DNA from: Streptomyces spiramyceticus
GTDB taxonomy: Bacteria; Actinomycetota; Actinomycetes; Streptomycetales; Streptomycetaceae
Reading direction: 5' to 3'
Length of the DNA stretch: 64,000 bases
Assembly (NCBI RefSeq): GCF_028807635.1
Contig: NZ_JARBAX010000001.1
Coordinates: 1,501,001-1,565,000, forward strand
The notes beneath the pieces were generated by a model. The model was given only the letters and a program-made list of their open reading frames with translations. It searched no databases and was not told where the DNA came from. Shown here piece by piece: positions 43,251 to 52,852 of this stretch (position 1 is the first letter of the stretch; the number at the start of each line of letters is the position of its first letter). The position numbers and the translations under genes are program-made.

Positions 43251-44492
43251 ATGACCCTTCGCCGCAGCGCAGCCACAGTGCTCGCCGCTTCCGCCGTACT
43301 GTGCGCTGCCGCCGCCCCGGTCGCGGTCGCTGCCCCCACCCCCAAGCCTCCCGTGGTGCCGTCCGGTCTGTACGGCGCGAAGGACCCGACGTACGACGGT
43401 GTCTGGCGGCAGTCGCTGGCCCTGCTCGCCCAGGACACGGTGGGCGTCAAGCCCGCCGCGAAGGCCGTGAACTGGCTGGCCGGGCAGCAGTGCGACAGCG
43501 GTGGCTTCGCGTCCTTCCGCGCCGACGCCGCCGAGCCGTGCACCGCGAAGACCATGATGGACAGCAATGCCACCGCGGCCGCCGTGCAGGCGCTGAGCGC
43601 GCTCGGCGGGCAGGACGCCGTCGTGAAGAAGGGCGTCGGCTGGCTGACGTCCGCACAGAACCAGGACGGCGGCTGGGGCTACAACCCGGGCGGCCCGAGC
43701 GACTCCAACTCCACGTCGGTCGTGATCGGCGCGCTGGCCGCTGCGGGCGAGAAGCCCGGCGAGGTGAAGTCGCAGAAGGGCAAGTCGCCGTACGACGCGC
43801 TCGTGACGTTCGCGATCCCGTGCGACGCGAAGAAGGGCGGCGGCGCGTTCGCGTACCAGCCGGACAAGGCCGGGAAGCTCGCCCCCAACGACGACGCGAC
43901 AGCGGCGGGCGTACTGGGCGCGCTCGGCCAGGGGGCGGCCGCCAAGGGCAAGAAGGACGGCGCGAAGGCGGAGTGCGCCGAGGCGGCCGGGAAGCCGACT
44001 CCCGCGCAGGCTGCGGCCAACGGCGCGGCGTACCTGACCGGCGTACTCGCCAAGACCGGGCACCTCGACACTCCGCCCATGCCCGGCGCCGAGAACCCCA
44101 AGGCGCAGCCCGACTTCGGCAACACGGCGGACGCCGTCGTCGCACTGGCCGCGCAGGGCGGGGCCGACCAGGCGAAGAAGCCGCTGGAGTGGCTGAAGAA
44201 GAACTCCGCGGCGTGGGCGAAGGAGAACGGCCCGGCCGCGTACGCCCAGCTGGTCTTCGCCGCGAACGCGACCGGCACCGACCCCCGCAACTTCGGCGGC
44301 ACCGACCTGGTCAAGGAGCTCAACGCGAACGGGCCCGCGCCGCAGGAGACCAAGGCCGGTGAGGAGAAGAAGGACAGTGCGGACGGCGACGGCGGCTTCG
44401 CCGGGTGGTGGATCGTCGCGGTCTTCTTCATCGCCAGCGTCGGCGTCGGCATCCTGTTCAGCGGCCGCAAGAAGAAGAACGCGCAGCTGTGA
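43251..44492 (+). CDS. Surface-anchored alpha/alpha-toroid protein, predicted cobalamin-binding (intrinsic-factor-like)
   Basis: 413 residues. Sec signal (MTLRRSAATVLAASAVLC to AVAA, about 1-29). Toroid repeats with QW-like turns follow (AVNWLAGQQCDSGGFASF, GWLTSAQNQDGGWGYNPGG, NGAAYLTGVLAKTGHLDTP). Near the C-terminus are a Lys/Glu-rich stretch, a transmembrane helix (WWIVAVFFIASVGVGILF, about 386-403) and a basic tail (SGRKKKNAQL). The same toroid fold forms the N-domain of human intrinsic factor and transcobalamin. First gene behind a cobalamin riboswitch and ahead of a complete ECF transporter, hence the predicted B12-capture role. Known enzymes with this fold are prenyltransferases, but their active-site motifs are not seen. 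Confidence 0.82.
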   Translation: MTLRRSAATVLAASAVLCAAAAPVAVAAPTPKPPVVPSGLYGAKDPTYDGVWRQSLALLAQDTVGVKPAAKAVNWLAGQQCDSGGFASFRADAAEPCTAKTMMDSNATAAAVQALSALGGQDAVVKKGVGWLTSAQNQDGGWGYNPGGPSDSNSTSVVIGALAAAGEKPGEVKSQKGKSPYDALVTFAIPCDAKKGGGAFAYQPDKAGKLAPNDDATAAGVLGALGQGAAAKGKKDGAKAECAEAAGKPTPAQAAANGAAYLTGVLAKTGHLDTPPMPGAENPKAQPDFGNTADAVVALAAQGGADQAKKPLEWLKKNSAAWAKENGPAAYAQLVFAANATGTDPRNFGGTDLVKELNANGPAPQETKAGEEKKDSADGDGGFAGWWIVAVFFIASVGVGILFSGRKKKNAQL

Positions 44493-45187
44493 CCCGTACC
44501 CGGCTTGCCGCCTCCGTCCTCCCGCTCGTCCTCGCGCTCGGCGTCGCTCTTGCAGTGCTGGGCGGCGGGGCGGGCTCCGCGCAGGCGGCAACCGGCTACC
44601 GCTACTGGTCGTTCTGGGTCGGCGACGGCGGGAAGTGGACGTACGCGACGCAAGGGCCTGCCGCCCTGCGGCCCGCCGACGGTGATGTGATCGGCTTCCG
44701 GTTCTCGGTGAGCGAGGACTCGCAGGACTCCGCGAAGCCGCGCCGCGCGGCCGACTTCGACGCGATCTGCGGCAAGTCGCCCGAGTCCGCCAAGGCCGGT
44801 TCCGACGGCGGCTCCAAGCGGATCGCGCTCGTCATCGACCCCGGTACGGCGGCCGACGCCCCGGCCGGCGAGCGGCCGCCCGCGCTGCGTACCGCATGCG
44901 TACGGGTCGGCGCGGACGCGACGAGCGCCGACGCGCTCGCCTCGGTGGCGAAGCCGCTGCGCTACAACAGCATGGCGCTGCTCTGCGCGATGTCGGGGTA
45001 CCCGAAGACGGGCTGCGGGGAGCAGGTGTCCGACGGGGGCGCGGACATGTCCGCCCGGCCCGCCATCTCCGTCAAGACTGTCGACGGCAACGGAAGCGGA
45101 CCCTCCGCAGGGCTGCTCGTCGGCCTCGCCGCCGTGCTCGGGCTGGGCGCGGCGGGGGTGTGGCGGGCGCGGCGCCGGCGCGGATGA
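44489..45187 (+). CDS. SCO2322-family exported membrane protein
   Basis: 232 residues; GTG start overlaps the previous stop (GTGA). Signal peptide (VLPLVLALGVALAVLGGGAGSAQAA). The mature domain starts YRYWSFWVGDGGKWTYATQGP and has four cysteines. A C-terminal transmembrane helix (AGLLVGLAAVLGLGAAGVW) and RARRRRG tail anchor it outside. The domain is typical of the family that always accompanies the toroid protein and ECF genes. It resembles in size and position the C-terminal (DUF4430-like) half of intrinsic factor, which suggests a two-part receptor; this is inference. Confidence 0.8.
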   Translation: MTRTRLAASVLPLVLALGVALAVLGGGAGSAQAATGYRYWSFWVGDGGKWTYATQGPAALRPADGDVIGFRFSVSEDSQDSAKPRRAADFDAICGKSPESAKAGSDGGSKRIALVIDPGTAADAPAGERPPALRTACVRVGADATSADALASVAKPLRYNSMALLCAMSGYPKTGCGEQVSDGGADMSARPAISVKTVDGNGSGPSAGLLVGLAAVLGLGAAGVWRARRRRG

Positions 45188-45260
45188 CGCGGATGACGCG
45201 GAATCGGCTGAGCTCGATGACGTCCATGGCCTCGCTGCCCTCTCTGACCTCTCTGACTTC

Positions 45261-46397
45261 GTGACCTCCAAGGCCCTCCGCGCGCCCGAAGCGAACCGCA
45301 GCAACGCCCTGCACGCCGGGGCCTGGTGGCTGTGGGCGCTCGGGCTCGCCGCAGCCGCTTCCCGGACCACCAACCCGCTGTTGCTCGGGATGCTGGTGGG
45401 GGTGGCGGGGTACGTGGTGGCGGCGCGCAGGACGGATGCGCCGTGGGCGCGTTCGTACGGGGCGTTCGTCAAGCTCGGGCTGGTCGTCATCGGGATCCGG
45501 CTGGTCTTCTCGGCCTTCCTCGGCTCACCGATCCCGGGCATCCACACCGTCTTCTCGCTGCCCGAAGTGCCGCTGCCCGGCTGGGCGCAGGGCGTACGGA
45601 TCGGCGGGCGGGTGACGGCCGAACAACTGGTCTTCGCCCTGTACGACGGGGCGAAGCTGGCCACGCTGCTGATCTGCCTGGGCGCCGCGAACGCGCTCGC
45701 CAATCCGGCGCGGCTGCTCAAGTCCCTGCCCGCCGCACTGTACGAGGCCGGGGTCGCGGTCGTCGTCGCGATGACCTTCGCGCCGAACATGGTCGCCGAC
45801 GTCGTACGACTGCGTACCGCGCGCCGCCTGCGCGGCCGTCCGATCGGTGGCGTCAAGGCCGTCCTCCAGATCGGGCTGCCCGTACTTGAGGGCGCCCTGG
45901 AACGGTCGGTCGCGGTGGCCGCGTCGATGGACGCGCGCGGTTACGGGCGCACCGCCCAGGTCCCGCCCGCAGTGCGCCGTACGACGACCGCGCTGACGCT
46001 GGGCGGGCTGCTCGGTGTCTGCGCCGGGTCGTACGGGCTGCTGGCCGCCGAGGGGGCGGCGTACGGTCTGCCGGTCCTGGTGGCCGGGCTCGTGGCCGCG
46101 ATGGCGGGCCTGCGGCTTGGCGGCCGGCGCAGCGTCCGTACCCGCTACCGGCCCGACGAGTGGGGTGTGCGGGCGTGGCTCGTGGCCGGGTCGGGTGCGG
46201 CGGTCGCGGCGCTGATGATCCGGGCGGGTTCGTGCGATCCGGAGGGGCTGCATCCGGGGGTTGTGCCGCTGGTGGCGCCGGAGTTCCCGCTCTGGCCGGC
46301 GGCGTCCGTCCTGATCGGCTTGCTGCCGGCTTTTGTGGCTCCCCTGGCCCCTGTGGTTCCCGTGGCCCCCGTACAGAAAGCGAATAAAGGCCTGTGA
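45261..46397 (+). CDS. ecfT: ECF transporter T component (EcfT/CbiQ-like)
   Basis: 378 residues from GTG 45261, 73 bases after the preceding stop. About six to eight membrane helices. Coupling motifs: RTARRLRGRPIGG and the second Ala-Arg-Gly motif in SMDARGYGR. This scaffold transmits ATPase movement to the S component in the membrane. The C-terminus has Val/Pro repeats (APVVPVAPV). The stop overlaps the ATPase start as GTGA. Confidence 0.88.
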   Translation: MTSKALRAPEANRSNALHAGAWWLWALGLAAAASRTTNPLLLGMLVGVAGYVVAARRTDAPWARSYGAFVKLGLVVIGIRLVFSAFLGSPIPGIHTVFSLPEVPLPGWAQGVRIGGRVTAEQLVFALYDGAKLATLLICLGAANALANPARLLKSLPAALYEAGVAVVVAMTFAPNMVADVVRLRTARRLRGRPIGGVKAVLQIGLPVLEGALERSVAVAASMDARGYGRTAQVPPAVRRTTTALTLGGLLGVCAGSYGLLAAEGAAYGLPVLVAGLVAAMAGLRLGGRRSVRTRYRPDEWGVRAWLVAGSGAAVAALMIRAGSCDPEGLHPGVVPLVAPEFPLWPAASVLIGLLPAFVAPLAPVVPVAPVQKANKGL

Positions 46398-48187
46398 TCC
46401 GGTTCGAGAATGTGTCGGTCCGCTACGGCGATGCTGCCGCGCCCGCGATCCAGGGCGTCGATCTCACGGTGCCCGAGGGTGAACTCGTACTGCTCGTCGG
46501 CCCGTCGGGGGTCGGCAAGTCGACTCTGCTGGGCGCGGTTTGCGGGCTCGTACCCCACTTCACGGGTGGCACCCTGCGCGGCCGCGTCACGGTCGACGGC
46601 CGTGACACCCGTACGCACAAGCCGCGCGAACTCGCGGATCTCGTCGGCACAGTGGGCCAGGACCCGCTCGCGCACTTCGTCACCGACACCGTCGAGGACG
46701 AGCTGGCGTACGGCATGGAATCGCTGGGCCTCGCGCCGGGCGTCATGCGACGCCGGGTCGAGGAGACGCTGGATCTGCTGGGCCTGGCGGAGCTGAGGGA
46801 CCGCCCGATCGCCACCCTGTCCGGCGGCCAGCAGCAGCGCGTGGCGATCGGCTCGGTCCTGACGCCGCACCCGAAGGTGCTGGTCCTGGACGAGCCGACG
46901 TCGGCGCTGGATCCGGCGGCGGCCGAGGAGGTCCTCGCGGTGCTGCAGCGTCTGGTGCACGACCTCGGTACGACGGTGCTGATGGCGGAGCATCGGCTTG
47001 AGCGGGTTGTGCAGTACGCGGACCAGGTCATTCTGCTGGCGGGGCCGGGTGAGGCGCCGGTCATCGGTGACCCCCGCTCTGTCATGGCGATGTCGCCCGT
47101 GCATCCGCCAGTGGTGGGGCTTGGGCGCCTCGCGGGCTGGGACCCGCTGCCCCTTTCTGTACGGGATGCGCGGCGGGGGGCGGCGGACCTGCGGGCACGG
47201 CTGGCCGGCGCGGAGCCGGACTTTGTTCCCCACCCCGCCCCTTCCCGAACTGGGGCTCCGCCCCAGACCCCGCTCCTCAAACGCCGGAAAGGCTGGTTTT
47301 CCTGGCCCGGACTGGGTATTTCAGCCCGTCCGGCGTTTGAGGACACGCCCGGAGGGCGTACAGGGGGTCTGGGGGCTTGCCCCCAGTTCGGGAAGGGGCG
47401 GGTAGGGGAGAGCCCGCCGCAGGCGCACCCCATCGCAGCCATCGCAGGGCTCGGCGTCCGACGCGACCGCGTCGAGGCCCTCCGACGGATCGACCTGGCC
47501 GTCTCCCCGGGCGAAACCATCGCCCTCATGGGCCGCAACGGCGCCGGCAAGTCCACCCTCCTCTCCACCCTCGTCGGCATGATCGAGCCCACATCCGGCT
47601 CCGTGAGCGTCGGCGGCCGCACCCCCCACCGCACCCACCCCCGCGAGATGGTCCGCCGGGTCGGGCTCGTCCCGCAGGAGCCGCGCGATCTGCTGTACGC
47701 CGACACCGTCGCCGCCGAGTGCGCGGCGGCCGACAGCGACGCGAGCGCCGAGCCCGGGAGCTGCCGCGCACTGGTGACCGCGCTCCTCCCGGACGTACAG
47801 GACGCCACGCATCCGCGCGATCTGTCCGAGGGCCAGCGCCTCGCCCTGGCCCTCGCCATCGTGCTCACCGCGCGCCCCCCGCTCCTCCTCCTCGACGAGC
47901 CGACCCGCGGCCTGGACTACGCGGCGAAGGCCCGCCTGGTCGGGCTCCTGCGCGCCCTGGCCGCCGACGGGCACGCGATCGTACTGGCGACGCACGACGT
48001 CGAGCTCGCCGCAGAGCTCGCCCACCGCGTCGTGATCCTCGCCGACGGCGAGGTCGTCGCGGACGGTCCCACGGCCGAGGTCGTCGTCTCCTCCCCCGCC
48101 TTCGCCCCGCAGGTCGCGAAGATCCTCGCGCCGCAGAAGTGGCTGACCGTCGCGCAGGTACGCGACGCACTGGGAGGAGCCGTATGA
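46394..48187 (+). CDS. Fused double ATPase of ECF transporter, with element-derived linker
   Basis: 597 residues containing two ABC ATPases (EcfA and EcfA' in one chain). Domain 1 (about 1-270): Walker A GPSGVGKST (36-44), signature LSGGQQQR, Walker B VLVLDEPTS. Domain 2 (about 350-597): Walker A GRNGAGKST (380-388), variant signature LSEGQRLAL, Walker B LLLLDEPTR. Residues about 278-339 are encoded by a complete copy of the dispersed repeat (47226-47410) and read PHPAPSRTGAPPQ, RTGGLGACPQFGKG: proline/glycine-rich, with no ATPase homology. Other fused EcfA proteins have shorter linkers by my recollection. Overlaps the S-component start (ATGA). Confidence 0.9.
   Translation: MIRFENVSVRYGDAAAPAIQGVDLTVPEGELVLLVGPSGVGKSTLLGAVCGLVPHFTGGTLRGRVTVDGRDTRTHKPRELADLVGTVGQDPLAHFVTDTVEDELAYGMESLGLAPGVMRRRVEETLDLLGLAELRDRPIATLSGGQQQRVAIGSVLTPHPKVLVLDEPTSALDPAAAEEVLAVLQRLVHDLGTTVLMAEHRLERVVQYADQVILLAGPGEAPVIGDPRSVMAMSPVHPPVVGLGRLAGWDPLPLSVRDARRGAADLRARLAGAEPDFVPHPAPSRTGAPPQTPLLKRRKGWFSWPGLGISARPAFEDTPGGRTGGLGACPQFGKGRVGESPPQAHPIAAIAGLGVRRDRVEALRRIDLAVSPGETIALMGRNGAGKSTLLSTLVGMIEPTSGSVSVGGRTPHRTHPREMVRRVGLVPQEPRDLLYADTVAAECAAADSDASAEPGSCRALVTALLPDVQDATHPRDLSEGQRLALALAIVLTARPPLLLLDEPTRGLDYAAKARLVGLLRALAADGHAIVLATHDVELAAELAHRVVILADGEVVADGPTAEVVVSSPAFAPQVAKILAPQKWLTVAQVRDALGGAV
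47226..47410. repeat. Dispersed GC-rich element, copy 6 (complete, inside a CDS)
   Basis: The left arm starts TTCCCCACCCCGCCCCTTCC and runs to CGAACTGGGG (47255). The right arm is CCCCAGTTCGGGAAGGGGCG onward to 47410; arms pair over 30 bases with about three mismatches. Central CAAACGCCGGAAAGGC and its inverse CCGGCGTTTGAGG are present. The reading frame of the ATPase gene passes through it without a stop. Confidence 0.85.
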
Positions 48188-48996
48188 CCACCGCGCGCCC
48201 CGTGCGGCTCGGCCCCCGGTCGGTCGCCGCACTCCTGCTCGTCAGCGCGATCGGCGTCATCGCCTTCGGCTGGCCGCTGCTGGCCGACTCCGCCTCCGGG
48301 CTCGCCCACTCGCAGGACGCCCCCTGGCTGTTCGCCGCCCTGCTGCCGCTCCTGGTCGCGGTCGTGGTGGCGACGATCTCCGACTCCGGACTCGATGCGA
48401 AGGCCGTGGCGATGCTGGGGGTGCTGGCCGCCGTGGGGGCGGCGCTGCGCCCGCTCGGGGCGGGGACGGGGGGTCTGGAGCCGATGTTCTTCCTGATGGT
48501 GCTGAGCGGCCGCGTCCTCGGCCCGGGCTTCGGCTTCGTACTCGGCTCGGTGACGATGTTCGCGTCCGCGCTGCTCACGGGGGGTGTAGGGCCGTGGATG
48601 CCGTTCCAGATGCTGGCCATGGGCTGGTTCACCATGGGCGCGGGCCTGCTGCCCGGAGCGGAGAGGCTGCGCGGCCGCGCGGAGCTGGCGATGCTGGCGG
48701 CGTACGGATGCGTCGCCGCCTTCCTCTACGGCGCCGTCACGAACCTCCAGGGCTGGCCGTACATGGACAGCGACTCCAGTGGCATCTCCTTCGACCCCGA
48801 CGATCCGCTGCACGAGAACCTGGCCCGCTTCCTCGCGTACTGCATGGCCACTTCGCTGGGCTGGGACCTGGGCCGGGCCACGCTCACCGTCGTACTGACG
48901 CTCACGCTCGGCACGACGCTCCTCAAGGCACTGCGCCGGGCAACGCGCCGTGCGGCCTTCGAGGCGCAGGTCACATTTGACGGTCCCGGGCGGTGA
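48184..48996 (+). CDS. ECF transporter S component (predicted cobalamin specificity)
   Basis: 270 residues; ATG overlaps the ATPase stop. About six membrane helices including LEPMFFLMVLSGRVLGPGFGFVLGSVTMFASALLTGG, the usual S-component helix-loop with GPWMPFQM following. The S component binds the vitamin in the membrane. Cobalamin is inferred from the riboswitch and operon; the family alone would allow other substrates. Closes the five-gene operon. A small AGGACC-TT-GGTCCT hairpin (49007-49020) follows. Confidence 0.87.
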   Translation: MTTARPVRLGPRSVAALLLVSAIGVIAFGWPLLADSASGLAHSQDAPWLFAALLPLLVAVVVATISDSGLDAKAVAMLGVLAAVGAALRPLGAGTGGLEPMFFLMVLSGRVLGPGFGFVLGSVTMFASALLTGGVGPWMPFQMLAMGWFTMGAGLLPGAERLRGRAELAMLAAYGCVAAFLYGAVTNLQGWPYMDSDSSGISFDPDDPLHENLARFLAYCMATSLGWDLGRATLTVVLTLTLGTTLLKALRRATRRAAFEAQVTFDGPGR

Positions 48997-49262
48997 GAGG
49001 GCCCACAGGACCTTGGTCCTCAACTAGCCCGGGTAGTAGGCGCACGGACCCCTCAAGGGACCCCGTCGCACCCATCTGACCTGCACAGACAGGCGCTAGC
49101 GCACCCATAGGCCGTTATGCCCAATTTGCCGGTTCTGCTAGTAAGCAGGGTGATTGCAGCGGGCTCTCAGGCCTGCTTCATTGGAGCAGTCGCCGAGCGC
49201 AGCGCCACCGGCCGCAACGGCCCGCGCCGCGACATCCCTTGTTCCCGACGTTAGGCATCCAC
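48997..49262. other. Intergenic leader of the transglycosylase gene
   Basis: 266 bases with no supported gene. The first part has a 6-bp hairpin (49007-49020), a weak terminator. The rest has several short inverted repeats (GCGGCCGGT-type near 49205-49225). I looked for a c-di-AMP (ydaO) riboswitch, common before Streptomyces cell-wall hydrolase genes, and could not recognise its core. Confidence 0.5.
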
Positions 49263-49673
49263 GTGTCCTTCTCCTTCGCCAGCCGCCTCTCCGCCCGCCA
49301 GAAGTCCGTTGCCGTCGGCGCCGCCGCGCTCCTCGGTTCCGTGGGCGTGGTGATGGGTGGAGCCGGCTCCTCCGAGGCCGCAGCCGCGACCCCGCAGTCG
49401 ATCGCGAAGAAGATGATCCCGGACAACGCGCAGTACCAGTGCTTCGACAAGATCGTTTCGCACGAGAGCGGCTGGAACCCGCAGGCCAGCAACGCCTCGT
49501 CCGGCGCCTACGGCCTGGTCCAGGCGCTGCCCGCCTCCAAGATGTCGTCCGCGGGCGCCGACTGGAAGACCAACCCGGCCACCCAGATCAAGTGGGGCCT
49601 GGACTACATGAACGAGCGCTACGGCAGCCCGTGCGAGGCCTGGGGCTTCTGGCAGTCCAACGGCTGGTACTGA
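49263..49673 (+). CDS. Secreted SLT-type lytic transglycosylase-like protein
   Basis: 136 residues from GTG 49263 (TTG 49239 is an alternative). The signal peptide runs to SSEAAAA at about 45. The mature part (IVSHESGWNPQASNASSGAYGLVQALP and AWGFWQSNGWY) is the compact lysozyme-like domain with catalytic Glu in HESGW. It cleaves peptidoglycan and may help in resuscitation or remodelling. Single domain without LysM. No clear ribosome-binding site. Confidence 0.8.
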   Translation: MSFSFASRLSARQKSVAVGAAALLGSVGVVMGGAGSSEAAAATPQSIAKKMIPDNAQYQCFDKIVSHESGWNPQASNASSGAYGLVQALPASKMSSAGADWKTNPATQIKWGLDYMNERYGSPCEAWGFWQSNGWY

Positions 49674-49724
49674 GCCAATCGGCCAGCCCCCCCCCGGCTA
49701 GCCACCCCCGGCCGGCCACCCCCG

Positions 49725-51114
<1,390 letters not shown>

Positions 51115-51132
51115 ACAGACATGGAGCTGCCG

Positions 51133-52377
51133 ATGCACTGCCCTGCGCTGCCCGAAGGGTTCGACTTCACCGACCCAGACCTGCTCCAAGACCGCGTACC
51201 GCATCCGGAGTTCGCGCGGATGCGGCAGACCGCCCCGGTGTGGTGGTGCGCGCAGCCGCCCGGCATCTCCGGCTTCGACGACGAGGGCTACTGGGCGGTG
51301 ACGCGGCACGCGGACGTCAAGTACGTATCCACGCACCCGGAACTCTTCTCCTCGAACACCAACACCGCGGTCATCCGATTCAACGAGACGATCAGCCGCG
51401 ACCAGATCGAGGTCCAGAAGCTCATCATGCTCAACATGGACCCGCCGGAGCACACGAGGGTCCGTCAGATCGTCCAACGCGGCTTCACGCCGCGCGCCAT
51501 ACGTTCCCTCGAAGACGCCCTGCGCAACCGCGCGCGCTCAATAGTCGACACGGCGATCTCGAACGCCTCGTCCGACGGCTCCTTCGACTTCGTCACCAAC
51601 ATCGCGGTCGAACTCCCCCTCCAGGCCATCGCCGAACTCATCGGCGTACCGCAGGAGGACCGGATCAAGATCTTCGACTGGTCCAACAAGATGGCGGCGT
51701 ACGACGATCCGGAGTACGCCATCACCGAAGAGGTCGGCACCGAGGCGGCCATGGAGATCGTCTCGTACTCGATGAACCTCGCGGCCGCCCGCAAGGAGTG
51801 CCCGGCCAAGGACATCGTGTCCGCGCTGGTCGCGGCGGAGGGTGAAGGGAACCTGGCCTCCGACGAGTTCGGCTTCTTCGTCATCCTGCTGGCGGTGGCC
51901 GGCAACGAGACGACGCGCAATGCGATCAGCCACGGCATGCACGCCTTCCTGACGCATCCCGAGCAGTGGGAGCTCTACAAGCGGGAGCGTCCCGAGACGG
52001 CGGCCGAGGAGATCGTGCGCTGGGCGACGCCGGTGGTCTCCTTCCAGCGGACGGCCACCCAGGACCTGGAACTCGGCGGTCAGGACATCAAGAAGGGCGA
52101 CCGCGTCGGCCTCTTCTACTCCTCGGCGAACAACGACCCCGAGGTGTTCACCGATCCCGAGGCCTTCGACATCACCCGCGACCCCAACCCGCATCTCGGC
52201 TTCGGCGGCGGCGGACCGCACTTCTGCCTCGGAAAGTCGCTGGCCGTACTGGAGATCAACCTCATCTTCAACGCGATCGCGGACGCCCTGCCGGACCTGC
52301 GACTCGCGGGCGACCCGCGCAGGCTGCGCTCGGCCTGGCTCAACGGCATCAAGGAACTCCAGGTCAGCCACCCCTGA
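51133..52377 (+). CDS. Cytochrome P450, CYP125-like steroid C26-monooxygenase
   Basis: 414 residues. ATG 51133 is preferred because GGAG (51123-51126) is six bases upstream; ATGs at 51103 and 51121 are possible. Signatures: PALPEGFDFTDPDLL, VQKLIMLNMDPPEHTRVRQIV, I-helix LLAVAGNETTRNAISHG, EIVRWATPVVSFQRTA, and heme-ligand Cys365 in FGGGGPHFCLGKS. These match mycobacterial CYP125 closely. The enzyme hydroxylates and further oxidises the sterol side-chain terminus, the first step of side-chain degradation. Redox partner may be the ferredoxin at 40.1-40.3 kb. Confidence 0.9.
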   Translation: MHCPALPEGFDFTDPDLLQDRVPHPEFARMRQTAPVWWCAQPPGISGFDDEGYWAVTRHADVKYVSTHPELFSSNTNTAVIRFNETISRDQIEVQKLIMLNMDPPEHTRVRQIVQRGFTPRAIRSLEDALRNRARSIVDTAISNASSDGSFDFVTNIAVELPLQAIAELIGVPQEDRIKIFDWSNKMAAYDDPEYAITEEVGTEAAMEIVSYSMNLAAARKECPAKDIVSALVAAEGEGNLASDEFGFFVILLAVAGNETTRNAISHGMHAFLTHPEQWELYKRERPETAAEEIVRWATPVVSFQRTATQDLELGGQDIKKGDRVGLFYSSANNDPEVFTDPEAFDITRDPNPHLGFGGGGPHFCLGKSLAVLEINLIFNAIADALPDLRLAGDPRRLRSAWLNGIKELQVSHP

Positions 52378-52381
52378 ACGG

Positions 52382-52399
52382 GGCCGGACCCTTCCGGCC
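52382..52399 (+). terminator. Hairpin after CYP125
   Basis: GGCCGGA and TCCGGCC pair around a short loop, four bases after the CYP stop, with outer GGGG/CCCC pairs. Confidence 0.6.
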
Positions 52400-52522
52400 G
52401 ACCCCGGACATGGGAGGTGGGGGCTCATCCCCCTACGCTCCGCCCCCACCTCTCGCCGGGACCCCTCAAGTGGTGATCTACGACGCTCCGGTGGATCCTG
52501 GCTGAACGCGACGATCCGCCTC

Positions 52523-52552
52523 GGGGGCGAGGCCGCAACATGCCTCGCCCCC
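52523..52552. terminator. Strong hairpin downstream of the CYP125 region
   Basis: GGGGGCGAGG and CCTCGCCCCC form a perfect 10-bp stem with a 10-base loop. Confidence 0.7.
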
Positions 52553-52624
52553 ATCTCTTGAGTCATCCGCCGTTCAACTGAAAGAGTCGAGTTGCCAGGT
52601 CAGCTCGACTGAATCGGTGGAGAA

Positions 52625-52852
52625 ATGACTTCACTGCTTGCGCTGCCGCTCGACGAGGCGTCCGTCAAGATCGTGGCGGGCCCGCCGGAGGACGGGGACG
52701 GGCCCGACGGCGAGTTGGGGCTGTGGGCCGGGGTGGTCCCCGTGTGCAGCTACTTCGACGTACCGCAGCCCGATCCCGCGCTCCCGGCCGGGACTTCCGT
52801 GCCGCCGCACATTTCCGCGATGGGGACCGGGGCTTCCGCAGAACCGGGCTGA
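52625..52852 (+). pseudogene. C-terminal fragment of a pyridoxamine-phosphate-oxidase-family protein
   Basis: A 75-residue frame opening SLLALPLDEASVKIVAG and containing LGLWAGVVPVCSYFDVPQPD followed by LPAGTSVPPHI. These resemble the last 60 residues of flavin-binding split-barrel (PNPOx-like) proteins, which normally exceed 200 residues. An in-frame stop lies just upstream, so the N-terminal barrel is missing. GGAGA precedes the ATG. The 3' half overlaps the end of the convergent PAP2 gene. Probably a gene remnant; it could be spurious. Confidence 0.45.

Noticed and set aside
48997-49262. Possible c-di-AMP (ydaO) riboswitch before the transglycosylase gene
   Set aside because: Expected from other Streptomyces cell-wall hydrolase genes, but I could not identify the conserved core; only short hairpins are present.
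51133-52377. P450 plus methyltransferases and PhzF as a secondary-metabolite gene cluster
   Set aside because: The P450 matches CYP125, and no polyketide, peptide, terpene or phenazine core biosynthesis gene is present. The steroid-catabolic reading explains the P450 better.
52410-52505. A 31-codon frame (MGGGGSSPYAPPPP...) after CYP125
   Set aside because: It lies in a region of nested hairpins (GAGGTGGGGG/CCCCCACCTC) between two terminators and has no convincing ribosome-binding site.
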